From Flavobacteriaceae bacterium (lineage in GTDB: Bacteria > Bacteroidota > Bacteroidia > Flavobacteriales > Flavobacteriaceae), in the NCBI GenBank assembly GCA_029248885.1, contig JAQWIL010000038.1, positions 1-50,717 of the forward strand: a stretch of 50,717 bases of DNA, written 5' to 3'. Below the pieces are notes generated by a model that was given only the letters and a program-made list of their open reading frames with translations, was not told the DNA's origin and made no database searches. Position numbers and translations under genes: made by a program. This document shows, piece by piece, positions 28,418 through 36,001 of this stretch (its first letter is position 1; every line of letters starts with the position of its first letter).

Positions 28418-28621
28418 TTCTAAATCTAAAAAATAAATATTTCTAAACAGCAAATAATTAACCAATTATTGTTACATATGTTGTTTAGTTATATTTTAGA
28501 AATTATTAAACCATTTCAGTTATGAATTAATTAATATAAAGAAAAACTTAATAATAATAGTTATTTTAAACATAGTTACTAATTTAGAGTAAGATTAAAT
28601 GTAAATTTTAATGTTTATTTG
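28418..28621. other. AT-rich divergent intergenic region
   Basis: About 200 bp between the minus-strand GH128/sulfatase pair and the plus-strand DUF1800 operon. It must hold promoters for both. I see only very AT-rich sequence and no exact TAnnTTTG box; TTATTTG next to the plus start and TTATTTGC on the minus strand near 28451 are weak candidates. Confidence 0.4.
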
Positions 28622-30430
28622 ATGGCAATATTATCTGAACATTTAGGGGCTCTTGATAAAAGATTGGCAAAACATTTGTTGCGTCGTGCTTGCTTCCAAT
28701 ATTCCAAGTCACAATTGGATCAAATGATTGGAAAAACACCATCGGAGATTATAGACGAGATATCCATTTCGAAAACCTACTCTTGGCCGTGGCCAAATGA
28801 CCCAATCACCAACTATGCAAACTCTGATTGTCCAGATATTCAAGATGGATATTGGCTGAATAATGCCAATTGGACCAATTCATCTTATACTTGCAGGCAA
28901 GTGCCCAAAAGAGGTTTGGTGGCAGGTTGGTGGTGGTATAATACAATCAAACAAAACACCCTCATTGACAAACTTACTTGGTTTTTGTTCACCACATTTA
29001 CGGTATCCAAAGATGACGGATCAGGTAAATCAGCTCATTTTTTTGATTACCTCAACCTGCTCCAATTTTACGCTGACAAAAGTGTAAAAGACCTTGCCAG
29101 AAAAATTACCTTTGATAACGCCATGCTCTACTTTCTAGACAATGGTGATAACAACAATAACAACCCCAATGAAAATTATGCTCGTGAGTTTTTGGAGCTT
29201 TTCACCATAGGTAAAGGCCCTCAGGTGGCTGAAGGAAACTATACAAACTACACTGAACACGACGTTGTGCAGGCTGCCAGAGTCTTTTCTGGCATCAAGT
29301 TCAAGCGTGATAGAGACAATCCAGATTCAGATACAATCAAACAACCACATTATCCCAGCGGGATACCTATGGGCTACATTAATGTGAACAAGCATGATTC
29401 GGGAAATAAAACCTTTAGTTATGCTTTTAACAATCAAGTAATAACTGGAGGAAATTCGGAGTTCGCGATAGAAACAGAGCTGGATGACTTTGTTGACATG
29501 ATTTTTGACAAGTTGGAAACTGCCAAAAACTACGTTCGTAAAATGTATCGAATGTTTGTGCGAAGTGAATGGGATCAAGAAGTAGAGGATGATATCATCA
29601 CCCCACTAGCACAACAGCTACAAAGCAATGGTTATAACTTGTTGGAGGTTTTGAAAACCTTATTGAAATCAAAACATTTTTTTGATTTGGATGATACGGA
29701 TTCCACCAACGAAAATATAGGGGGAATTATTAAAAATCCTTTGCAGTTTTTCAATGAGTTACTCTCATTACTGGAGGTGAATATTCCTAATCCCGATACA
29801 CCCCAAGTGGCGCAAGACAACTCTTGGGACACATCAAATGAAAACTTTAGGTTTTACTTATTTTGGTGGAATTTTTGTCACAATACATTTTTTGGTTTCA
29901 CTGGAATGAGTCTATTTGCTCCTTCAACTGTTGCTGGTTACCCCGGCGATTATCAACCCCCCGCCTATGACAGGGCATGGTTTAATTCGAATAATATCGT
30001 GGCTAGATATAACACTATCATGTCACTAATTGGTAGCACCTATAATGACAATAAGGGGAATGGAAATAATCGTATTCAAGGGCTTCAAACGGCTAATAAT
30101 GGTGGCACCTATTATACCCGAATTTGGACTGGCTTCGATAGCACCACATTCATCAACAACAACATCTCTAATCCTGCAAGTGCTGACACCATTGTCCAAG
30201 AGCTTTCAGATTTGTTTTATTGTGAGGCTTTAGACGCTAGCAGACTTGCTTATTTCAAAAAATCATTGATACAAGATGGAGAGGTTTACTACATTTGGCA
30301 TGATGCATGGGCAGCCTATACCAACCCAAATGATCCCGTGGCTGCTGAAGATGCAGCGGTTTTTATAAAAAACAGACTTGATAGTTTGCTAACAAGAATG
30401 ATCAATGCTGCAGAATTTCAACTCATGTAA
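28622..30430 (+). CDS. DUF1800 family protein
   Basis: A 602-aa protein. I use the ATG at 28622; the TTG one codon upstream is unlikely. DUF1800 landmarks are HLLRRACFQYSKSQLD near the N-terminus, NENYAREFLELFTIG at about residues 190-205, and a C-terminal half with repeated Trp/Asn-rich segments. No signal peptide or membrane segment is visible. Function of the family is unknown, but it is commonly paired with DUF1501 proteins, as here (next gene starts 9 nt later). If the DUF1501 partner leaves by Tat, this protein could travel with it as a folded complex; this is inference. It is the first gene of an operon ending with the sulfatase-activating enzyme. Confidence 0.85.
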   Translation: MAILSEHLGALDKRLAKHLLRRACFQYSKSQLDQMIGKTPSEIIDEISISKTYSWPWPNDPITNYANSDCPDIQDGYWLNNANWTNSSYTCRQVPKRGLVAGWWWYNTIKQNTLIDKLTWFLFTTFTVSKDDGSGKSAHFFDYLNLLQFYADKSVKDLARKITFDNAMLYFLDNGDNNNNNPNENYAREFLELFTIGKGPQVAEGNYTNYTEHDVVQAARVFSGIKFKRDRDNPDSDTIKQPHYPSGIPMGYINVNKHDSGNKTFSYAFNNQVITGGNSEFAIETELDDFVDMIFDKLETAKNYVRKMYRMFVRSEWDQEVEDDIITPLAQQLQSNGYNLLEVLKTLLKSKHFFDLDDTDSTNENIGGIIKNPLQFFNELLSLLEVNIPNPDTPQVAQDNSWDTSNENFRFYLFWWNFCHNTFFGFTGMSLFAPSTVAGYPGDYQPPAYDRAWFNSNNIVARYNTIMSLIGSTYNDNKGNGNNRIQGLQTANNGGTYYTRIWTGFDSTTFINNNISNPASADTIVQELSDLFYCEALDASRLAYFKKSLIQDGEVYYIWHDAWAAYTNPNDPVAAEDAAVFIKNRLDSLLTRMINAAEFQLM

Positions 30431-30439
30431 TTTTTGATT

Positions 30440-32092
30440 ATGAAAAGAAGGTCATTTGTTAAATTATCTGCCTCGGCCTCAGCTCTGGGATTGTTTCCAT
30501 ATGAGCTGGGTGCTGCTTTAAAACTGGCCAATACCTCCCTTAACTGTGATATTTCAAACAGAAAAATTGTACTCATTGAACTAAAGGGTGGAAACGACGG
30601 TCTCAACACCCTAATTCCTTATAACAACTATGGTTATTATGCGGGGACTTTACGTCCAGATATCCATATCCCTGTGCCAGACTATAACAATTTGGCAGTT
30701 GATACATCAAACAGTGGTTTGAACAAAGACTTGGTATTCAATCCAGCACTTCTAACAGGTGCTAATGCAGGTTTTAAAGGGCTCTATCAGTCGGGGATGT
30801 TGCGTGTCTTACAGTCAGTAGGATATCCATCTGCTAACAAAAGTCACTTTGCTTCGATAGACCTATGGGCTACGGGCAATGATGGCAACAGTTGGGACAA
30901 TGGTAAAGAAAGTGGTTTGCTTGGACGTTTTATGGAAGAGGCCTACAGCAGTTTGTTGCCCACCAATTTTCCACTTGGAATTCAGTTGGGTTCAAGCAAC
31001 ACTTGGTTGGGTTTCCATGCGGAGCATGAACATGGCATGGCACTTAACATCGAGGGGCAAAATTCTCAAAACTTTTACACAGTTCTCAGTGGTTTGGCGG
31101 GACAGGCACCGGACAACATTCCACAAGGTACCCACTATGGAAGTGAGCTTCAGTACATCATAAATACTGATTCGGCTGCAAATACATACGCAGAGGCCAT
31201 CGAAAATGCATTCAATGCCAATGGCGCTGAAAACTTGGTTTCCTACCCAGACACCGATCTAGCTGACCAACTCAAAACTGTTGCAAGATTAATTAGGGGA
31301 GGAATTGAAACAAAAGTTTATATGGTTACCATTGGTGGTTTTGACACCCATAATGCCCAAAATCAAGCCTCGGGAGACATTAATGGCAGACACACTGAAC
31401 TTTTGACCGAACTCTCTGGGGCAGTAGATGCTTTTATGGCAGATATCAACGCTGATTCCATCGGAGATGATGTGGTTGGGCTTACCTTTTCTGAGTTTGG
31501 TCGCAAAGCCATGCAAAATGGCAACTTAGGTACAGACCATGGAGAGATCGCTCCGATGTTTGTATTTGGAAAGCCAGTGCAGGGAGGTGTTTCGGGGATA
31601 AATGTAGATTTGACAGAAGCTACCAGTAATAACAACTGGCAGATCAAAACAGTTCAGCACGATTACAGACAAGTTTTTGCTACACTGATGCAAGATTTTT
31701 TGGGTGCAGAAAATGCGATAGTTGACAATACCTTTTTCGACCAAACCAACAATGAAAGTTTTTCTACTAAAAAAATCCAAGATGTTATAAAGCCAAGTCA
31801 TTATGTGGATTCAACATGTTATGCTCTAAGCAACAATACTCCTAAGAATGAAACTTTTTGGGCCGCCTATCCCAATCCAGTTTATGACAAACTTTTTGTT
31901 AATCCAATCGTCGATAACTTGGAAGTAAATTATGCTATACATAACAATAATGGTATACTCATTAAATCGGGGAAATTGGATATGCAACTTGGGTATGCAG
32001 CCATAGATATGGTATCATTACCTCATGGCTTGTATGTTGTAACACTACAAGCCAATGGCATGCAAGAAACCAAAAAAATCATAAAGGCTTAA
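30440..32092 (+). CDS. DUF1501 family protein with Tat signal and T9SS tail
   Basis: A 550-aa protein starting at the ATG 30440; the TTG at 30434 is rejected because the ATG places the twin-arginine motif at the N-terminus (MKRRSFVKLSASA). DUF1501 belongs to the alkaline phosphatase/sulfatase-like fold group. Visible landmarks are ELKGGNDGLNTLIPY, ANKSHFASIDLW, MVTIGGFDTHNAQ, LTFSEFGRKAMQN and GTDHGEIAPMFVFG, the last two probably forming the metal site. No CxPxR sulfatase motif is present. Residues about 475-550 form a T9SS sorting domain (AAYPNPVYDKLF to HGLYVVTLQ). A folded Tat substrate that also carries a T9SS tail is unusual. Enzymatic activity is not known. Confidence 0.88.
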   Translation: MKRRSFVKLSASASALGLFPYELGAALKLANTSLNCDISNRKIVLIELKGGNDGLNTLIPYNNYGYYAGTLRPDIHIPVPDYNNLAVDTSNSGLNKDLVFNPALLTGANAGFKGLYQSGMLRVLQSVGYPSANKSHFASIDLWATGNDGNSWDNGKESGLLGRFMEEAYSSLLPTNFPLGIQLGSSNTWLGFHAEHEHGMALNIEGQNSQNFYTVLSGLAGQAPDNIPQGTHYGSELQYIINTDSAANTYAEAIENAFNANGAENLVSYPDTDLADQLKTVARLIRGGIETKVYMVTIGGFDTHNAQNQASGDINGRHTELLTELSGAVDAFMADINADSIGDDVVGLTFSEFGRKAMQNGNLGTDHGEIAPMFVFGKPVQGGVSGINVDLTEATSNNNWQIKTVQHDYRQVFATLMQDFLGAENAIVDNTFFDQTNNESFSTKKIQDVIKPSHYVDSTCYALSNNTPKNETFWAAYPNPVYDKLFVNPIVDNLEVNYAIHNNNGILIKSGKLDMQLGYAAIDMVSLPHGLYVVTLQANGMQETKKIIKA

Positions 32093-32114
32093 TTGTTTAT
32101 ATTCCCTACTTAAT

Positions 32115-33203
32115 ATGAATATTCGTTACATATCGATTTTACTTTTTGCTGTTGGCTGCCAACAAACCCCCAAACCACCCCAAACAGCTGGGCATAGTTG
32201 TACCCCCACGCAAAGTCGATTTAATTCACCAGTCAGCACAACATCCCAAGGATCAAGCGAAGCCAACAAAGAGGGTATGGTTTTAATCCCAGGCGGTACT
32301 TTTTCTATGGGCGGAGATGACGACCAGGCTTGGCGAGATGAGTATCCAAAGCATGAGGTGGTGATTGATTCCTTTTGGATGGATATCCATGAGGTGACAA
32401 ACGCGCAGTTTGCTGCTTTTGTAGAAGCAACGGATTATGTAACCACAGCAGAAAAAGCCGTGGATTGGGAAGAAATAAAAAAAGAATTACCCCCCGGAAC
32501 CCCAAAACCAGACGCGAGTCAATTAGCTCCAGCATCATTGGTTTTTGTGCCTACAGATAAACCTGTATCACTTCGAGATGTAAGCCAGTGGTGGCAGTGG
32601 CGACAAGGTGCCAACTGGAGACAACCTGAAGGTCCTGGCAGTAGTATCTTAGGGAAAGAAAATCACCCTGTAGTGCATGTGAGTTGGTTTGATGCGGTTG
32701 CCTATTGCGAATGGGCAGGCAAACGACTCCCTACAGAAGCCGAGTGGGAATATGCCAGTAGAGGCGGATTTAAAGATGCAGTCTATGCTTGGGGCAATGA
32801 AGACTTACGCTCTGGAACATCCAAAGCCAATACTTGGGAAGGATCTTTTCCTTACAGAAACGATAAGAGTGATGGTTTTTATTTTACAGCACCTGTCCAA
32901 AGCTACCAGGCAAATAACTATGGTTTATATGACATGGCAGGCAACGTTTGGGAATGGTGCGCTGACTTGTACCACGAGGACTACTATAAAACCTTGGCAA
33001 ACAAAACCACCCACAACCCACAAGGACCTGAAACAAGCTATGACTCCAATGAGCCTTATGCATTAAAGCGCGTTAGTAGAGGCGGAAGTTTTTTATGTCA
33101 CGACAGCTATTGTAGCGGATACCGAAACAGCATGCGTATGAAAACCACGCCAGACACGGGAAGTATGCATACTGGGTTTAGGACAGCGGTATCAGTGCCT
33201 TAA
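32115..33203 (+). CDS. Formylglycine-generating enzyme (SUMF1 family), predicted lipoprotein
   Basis: A 362-aa protein that would convert the sulfatase active-site Cys to formylglycine using oxygen and copper. The N-terminus is short and hydrophobic with lipobox FAVGC (lipidated C15), followed by a Pro/Thr/Ser-rich spacer to about 52. The FGE domain (about 54-360) has MVLIPGGTFSMGG, EVTNAQFAAFVEATDYVT, the family-specific DKPVSLRDVSQWWQWRQG, NHPVVHVSWFDAVAYCEWAG, RLPTEAEWEYA, GNVWEWC and GGSFLCHDSYCSGYR. C328 and C333 match the catalytic Cys pair (C336/C341) of human SUMF1, so this is a true FGE and not a GldJ/GldK-like homologue without cysteines. It ends the DUF1800-DUF1501 operon (22 nt gap) and is the obvious activator of the six sulfatase domains. 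Confidence 0.92.
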   Translation: MNIRYISILLFAVGCQQTPKPPQTAGHSCTPTQSRFNSPVSTTSQGSSEANKEGMVLIPGGTFSMGGDDDQAWRDEYPKHEVVIDSFWMDIHEVTNAQFAAFVEATDYVTTAEKAVDWEEIKKELPPGTPKPDASQLAPASLVFVPTDKPVSLRDVSQWWQWRQGANWRQPEGPGSSILGKENHPVVHVSWFDAVAYCEWAGKRLPTEAEWEYASRGGFKDAVYAWGNEDLRSGTSKANTWEGSFPYRNDKSDGFYFTAPVQSYQANNYGLYDMAGNVWEWCADLYHEDYYKTLANKTTHNPQGPETSYDSNEPYALKRVSRGGSFLCHDSYCSGYRNSMRMKTTPDTGSMHTGFRTAVSVP

Positions 33204-33240
33204 AGTGGTGTTCAAAGCATGCAAGTAAATATTACTTTTT

Positions 33241-33432
33241 TGATCCTGACAAAGCTCCGCTTTGAAATCACACAAACAAGGATTACGTTGTGATCCTGAA
33301 AAAGCTCCGCTTTGAAAATCACACAAACAAGGATTACGTTGTGATCCTGACAAAGCTCCGCTTTGAAAATCACACAAACAAGGATTACGTTGTGATCCTG
33401 ATAAAGCTCCGCTTTGAAAATCACACAAACAA
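33241..33432 (+). repeat. 51-bp tandem direct repeat, about 3.8 copies
   Basis: Copies lie at 33241-33290 (one base shorter), 33291-33341, 33342-33392 and 33393-33432 (last 11 bp missing). Each has the hairpin CAAAGCTCCGCTTTG (stem 6, loop TCC) and, across the unit junction, GGATTACGTTGTGATCC (7-bp stem with one G-T pair). The base before AAAGC varies (C, A, C, T). As 51 is a multiple of three, both strands stay open and encode 17-residue repeats, but no start context or family supports a protein. The block lies between the FGE stop and the terminator before tRNA-Arg. Confidence 0.9.
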
Positions 33433-33462
33433 AAAAACGCTCAAGCGAGCTTGGCGTTTTTT
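33432..33462. terminator. Bidirectional intrinsic terminator
   Basis: AAAAAACGC-(T)-CAAG pairs with CTTGGCGTTTTTT around the loop CGAG, with one bulged T. It ends the FGE operon on the plus strand and the tRNA-Arg transcript on the minus strand. Confidence 0.75.
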
Positions 33463-33482
33463 CTTATTGTGCGATTTATTCG

Positions 33483-33556
33483 TGACCTCGGCAGGATTCA
33501 AACCTGCAACCTTCTGAGCCGTAATCAGATGCGCTATTCAGTTGCGCCACGAGGCC
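33483..33556 (-). tRNA. tRNA-Arg (anticodon ACG)
   Basis: On the minus strand a full cloverleaf can be folded: acceptor GGCCTCG pairs with CGAGGTC (one G-T pair), D-arm GCGC..GCGC, anticodon stem TCTGA/TCAGA with loop TTACGGC (anticodon ACG), T-arm GCAGG-TTTGAAT-CCTGC and discriminator A. CCA is not encoded (CGA follows). ACG would be edited to ICG by TadA to read CGU/CGC/CGA. Confidence 0.95.
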
Positions 33557-33599
33557 TTTTGCGTCGGTAAATATATCCCATTTTACTTTGTTTACAAAA

Positions 33600-33749
33600 C
33601 TATAAAGCCCGCATTGTCACATAAGATCTCCACCCAATAAGAGCCAATTGTGCCTTGGAAGCCTTGGTAAGATCAACCCCTTTCTTTGATAAACTGGGTA
33701 GGATTGCTTTGTTCACCTTGGCTAAGACCCGGAAAAAGAATTTTTTCAT
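33600..33749 (-). CDS. Conserved flavobacterial 49-aa basic small protein
   Basis: MKKFFFRVLAKVNKAILPS begins a 49-residue basic protein that ends in GWRSYVTMRAL. I recognise this pattern (KAILPS, KKGVDLTKASKAQLALIGWR) as a small protein widespread in Flavobacteriia; similar ones have, I believe, been labelled SsrA-binding protein, which is not supported by size, and function is unknown. A longer open frame runs upstream through the antiporter gene, but a perfect -7 box (33753-33760) directly before this ATG supports the short form. It lies 43 nt upstream of tRNA-Arg on the same strand. Confidence 0.7.
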   Translation of the reverse strand: MKKFFFRVLAKVNKAILPSLSKKGVDLTKASKAQLALIGWRSYVTMRAL

Positions 33750-33752
33750 AAT

Positions 33753-33760
33753 CAAAAATA
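33753..33760 (-). promoter_or_regulatory. -7 box of the 49-aa gene
   Basis: The minus strand reads TATTTTTG, an exact TAnnTTTG match, ending 3 nt before the ATG at 33749. Transcription would start at or next to the start codon, giving a leaderless mRNA. No clear -33 element is seen. Confidence 0.4.
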
Positions 33761-33777
33761 CAAAAACTCTTGTGTTG

Positions 33778-33785
33778 TATCTTCG
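33778..33785 (+). promoter_or_regulatory. -7 box of the antiporter gene
   Basis: TATCTTCG matches TAnnTTTG at 7 of 8 positions and ends 4 nt before the ATG at 33790, so the antiporter mRNA may also be leaderless. It is back to back with the promoter of the 49-aa gene, within 41 bp. Confidence 0.35.
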
Positions 33786-33789
33786 CAAT

Positions 33790-34725
33790 ATGGGAATGGA
33801 TGTATTAAAAATTGCAGCAGGACTCGTTGGGCTCATTGTAGGTGGTGAGTGGTTGTTGCGGGCAGCTGTTGGGGCTTCAAACCGGTTTGTCATTCCAAAA
33901 TTTATTATCGGGATGACGGTCGTTTCTTTTGCGACCTCACTTCCTGAACTCATAGTGAGTGTGCGTTCTGCTTTGGCAGGATACCCTGATCTTGCATTGG
34001 GGAATGTGGTGGGATCTAACATTGCCAATCTTGGTCTTGTCTTGGGTGTGGTGTTACTATTTACCCGAATCCAGGTTTCCAAAAGCTTTTATCAGTCCGA
34101 TTGGCCTATGATGTTTATTGCCTCCATTCTTCTATGGGTGTTTATTCAAAATGGAACCATCACTGCCTTTGAAGGGATTGCACTGGTCGTACTTCTCGTG
34201 TTGATGTTATTGTATTTATTGCAACGGACAGATAAAGCGGACTTTGTTGTCAATGATTTAGATACGTTATTGTCATGGCCAAAAATTTTGTTGTTTATCG
34301 TATTTGGCTCCGCATTTCTGGCCTTCGGATCGGATTTACTGGTCAATGGCGCGGTCAATGTTGCAAGTCAGCTAGGGGTAAGTGAAAGGGTAATTGCGAT
34401 TACTGTGGTTTCTGTTGGAACGAGTGTGCCTGAACTTGCGGCTTCGCTCGTTGCGGTAGCCAAGCGTGAAAATGCCATTTCAATTGGGAATCTTCTAGGT
34501 TCAAACCTCTTCAATATCCTAGCCGTTCTTGGAATTACTGCGCTTTTTCATCCATTGACCGTTGTTGATAATACCTTACTCGATTTTGATATTTATGTAA
34601 TGATCGGAATCGCTGCGCTTTTAATCCCATTGGTTTTTTTGCCAAAAAAAATGGAAATCTATTGGCGAGATGGATTACTTCTTTTGACACTATATGTTTT
34701 GTTTATCGTTAAAACGTTGGCATAA
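33790..34725 (+). CDS. Calcium/sodium antiporter (CaCA family, YrbG-like)
   Basis: A 311-aa inner membrane exchanger starting MGMDVLKIAAG; an equally possible ATG is at 33796. The 45 residues that could be added upstream are not family-like and would cross the divergent promoter. The two inverted alpha repeats are clear: FATSLPELIVS with GNVVGSNIANLGLVLG in the first half, and VGTSVPELAAS with GNLLGSNLFNILAVLG in the second. About ten hydrophobic segments are present, and a short charged loop (QRTDKADFVVNDLD) separates the halves. It exports Ca2+ in exchange for Na+. It ends just before a two-way terminator shared with glutamine synthetase II. Confidence 0.9.
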   Translation: MGMDVLKIAAGLVGLIVGGEWLLRAAVGASNRFVIPKFIIGMTVVSFATSLPELIVSVRSALAGYPDLALGNVVGSNIANLGLVLGVVLLFTRIQVSKSFYQSDWPMMFIASILLWVFIQNGTITAFEGIALVVLLVLMLLYLLQRTDKADFVVNDLDTLLSWPKILLFIVFGSAFLAFGSDLLVNGAVNVASQLGVSERVIAITVVSVGTSVPELAASLVAVAKRENAISIGNLLGSNLFNILAVLGITALFHPLTVVDNTLLDFDIYVMIGIAALLIPLVFLPKKMEIYWRDGLLLLTLYVLFIVKTLA

Positions 34726-34729
34726 AAAA

Positions 34730-34751
34730 AAAGCACCTTAAAAGGTGCTTT
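34730..34751. terminator. Bidirectional intrinsic terminator
   Basis: AAAGCACCTT (34730-34739) pairs perfectly with AAGGTGCTTT (34742-34751) around a 2-nt AA gap, preceded by an A-run. It separates the convergent antiporter and glutamine synthetase II genes. Confidence 0.75.
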
Positions 34752-34775
34752 GTTATTATCTAAAGTTTAGAAAGA

Positions 34776-35783
34776 CTAAACCTTTGCAGACTTTACCGTT
34801 TTGATAATTCTAGCTGCAATTTTGTAAGGATCTCCGTTAGAAGCTGGTCTTCTGTCTTCCAACCATCCTTTCCAACCTTTTTCAACGGTCATAATTGGAA
34901 TTCGAATAGAAGCACCACGGTCAGAAACACCATAGCTAAACTCATCGATAGATTGTGTTTCGTGGTCTCCTGTCAATCGTTGGTCGTTGTAAGCCCCATA
35001 GACCTCAATGTGCTCTTTTACGACAGGACGGAAGGCTTCACAAATGGTCTCATACGTTTCTTTAGAACCACAAGTTCTTAAGGTCGTATTTGAGAAGTTT
35101 GCGTGCATTCCAGATCCATTCCAGTCTGTAGCTCCTAGTGGTTTTGGATGGTAATTGATGGCTAAACCATACTCTTCAGCTAATCGCTCAAGAATGTAAC
35201 GGGCAACCCACATTTCATCTCCAGCTTTAGCAGCACCTTGCGCAAAGGTTTGATACTCCCATTGTCCTGGAGCAACCTCAGCGTTTGTACCTTCCACATT
35301 GATTCCAGCATCTAAACACAAATCGAGGTGACGATCCATGATTTCTCTTCCGAAAGCGTTGCTACCACCTACAGAACAATAAAATTGTCCTTGTGGTGTT
35401 TGATCTTTTGGAAATCCAAGAGGTAGATTTGTCTCAGGATCCCAAAGGAAATATTCCTGTTCGAATCCAAACCAGAAATCGTCATCATCATCGTCGATCG
35501 CAGCACGACCATTTGACTCATGAGCACTACCGTCAGGATTCAATACTTCTGTCATTACCAAAAATCCATCTCTTCGGGCTGGATCAGGGTAAATGGCCAC
35601 TGGTTTCAGCAAACAGTCTGAAGAACCTGTAATGGCTTGTTGGGTAGAACTACCATCAAACCCCCACATAGGAACGTCTTCAAGTTTACCACTAAAATTT
35701 TCAATGATTTTTGTTTTACCGCGCAAATTGGCCACTGGTTTATAACCGTCGAGCCATAGATATTCAAGTTTTGACTTACTCAT
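34776..35783 (-). CDS. glnII: Glutamine synthetase type II
   Basis: A 335-aa GSII, the eukaryote-like short form, that makes glutamine from glutamate, ammonia and ATP. I use the ATG at 35783 (MSKSKLEYLWLDGY); the longer reading starts at a GTG overlapping the -7 box. The beta-grasp part (1-95) has MWGFDGSSTQQA and SDCLLKPV. The catalytic part has FGFEQEYFLWD (106-115), NAEVAPGQWEYQ (167-178), NGSGMHANF (222-230), DHETQSIDEFSYGVSDRGAS (273-292) and SIRIP. A stretch of seven Asp (about 97-103) precedes the Glu-rich metal site, which is unusual. It is divergent from the type III enzyme. Confidence 0.94.
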   Translation of the reverse strand: MSKSKLEYLWLDGYKPVANLRGKTKIIENFSGKLEDVPMWGFDGSSTQQAITGSSDCLLKPVAIYPDPARRDGFLVMTEVLNPDGSAHESNGRAAIDDDDDDFWFGFEQEYFLWDPETNLPLGFPKDQTPQGQFYCSVGGSNAFGREIMDRHLDLCLDAGINVEGTNAEVAPGQWEYQTFAQGAAKAGDEMWVARYILERLAEEYGLAINYHPKPLGATDWNGSGMHANFSNTTLRTCGSKETYETICEAFRPVVKEHIEVYGAYNDQRLTGDHETQSIDEFSYGVSDRGASIRIPIMTVEKGWKGWLEDRRPASNGDPYKIAARIIKTVKSAKV

Positions 35784-35803
35784 ATTTTGATATTTTAACG
35801 TCA

Positions 35804-35811
35804 CAAATGTA
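35804..35811 (-). promoter_or_regulatory. -7 box of glutamine synthetase II
   Basis: The minus strand reads TACATTTG, an exact TAnnTTTG match, 20 nt before the ATG at 35783. This supports the shorter start. No convincing -33 TTTG is present. Confidence 0.42.
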
Positions 35812-35977
35812 TATTTTTTTCTTGCACCCCGTCTAAGTTGTAGGGGTAAACTATAAACATTAATACTAGTTTTATGAACACCCTATTTTTAGATGGGGTA
35901 AATTTATTTTTTCCTAATATTAATTAGTCATATTGAGAATATTGCAGAATTAGACTTACTCAATTGGCATTATTGCG

Positions 35978-35985
35978 TATTTTTG
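35978..35985 (+). promoter_or_regulatory. -7 box of glutamine synthetase III
   Basis: TATTTTTG is an exact TAnnTTTG match, 16 nt before the ATG at 36002. A clear -33 element is lacking. The rest of the divergent gap (35812-35977) shows no other signal I can name. Confidence 0.4.
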
Positions 35986-36001
35986 AATAAAATCTACCGT
36001 T

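Noticed and set aside
28619..28621. TTG as the start of the DUF1800 gene
   Set aside because: An ATG follows immediately; the TTG adds only one residue.
30440..32092. DUF1501 protein as a seventh sulfatase
   Set aside because: Same fold group, but no CxPxR or SxPxR formylglycine motif is present.
32115..33203. GldJ/GldK-type gliding lipoprotein
   Set aside because: These share the fold but lack the catalytic Cys pair and the FGE-specific Trp-rich insert, both of which are present here.
33192..33428. Minus-strand frames of 70-78 codons encoding 17-residue repeats
   Set aside because: They only reflect the 51-bp DNA repeat, which is open in several frames; there is no family match, no start context and no export signal.
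33241..33432. Possible CRISPR array
   Set aside because: The repeats are directly adjacent with no unique spacers, and no cas gene is in the window.
33750..34082. N-terminal extension of the 49-aa minus-strand gene to 160 codons
   Set aside because: The extra part is antisense to the antiporter gene and unlike a protein family; a -7 box lies directly before the short start.
35784..35804. Upstream GTG start for glutamine synthetase II
   Set aside because: It would overlap the -7 box and so lie upstream of the likely transcription start.
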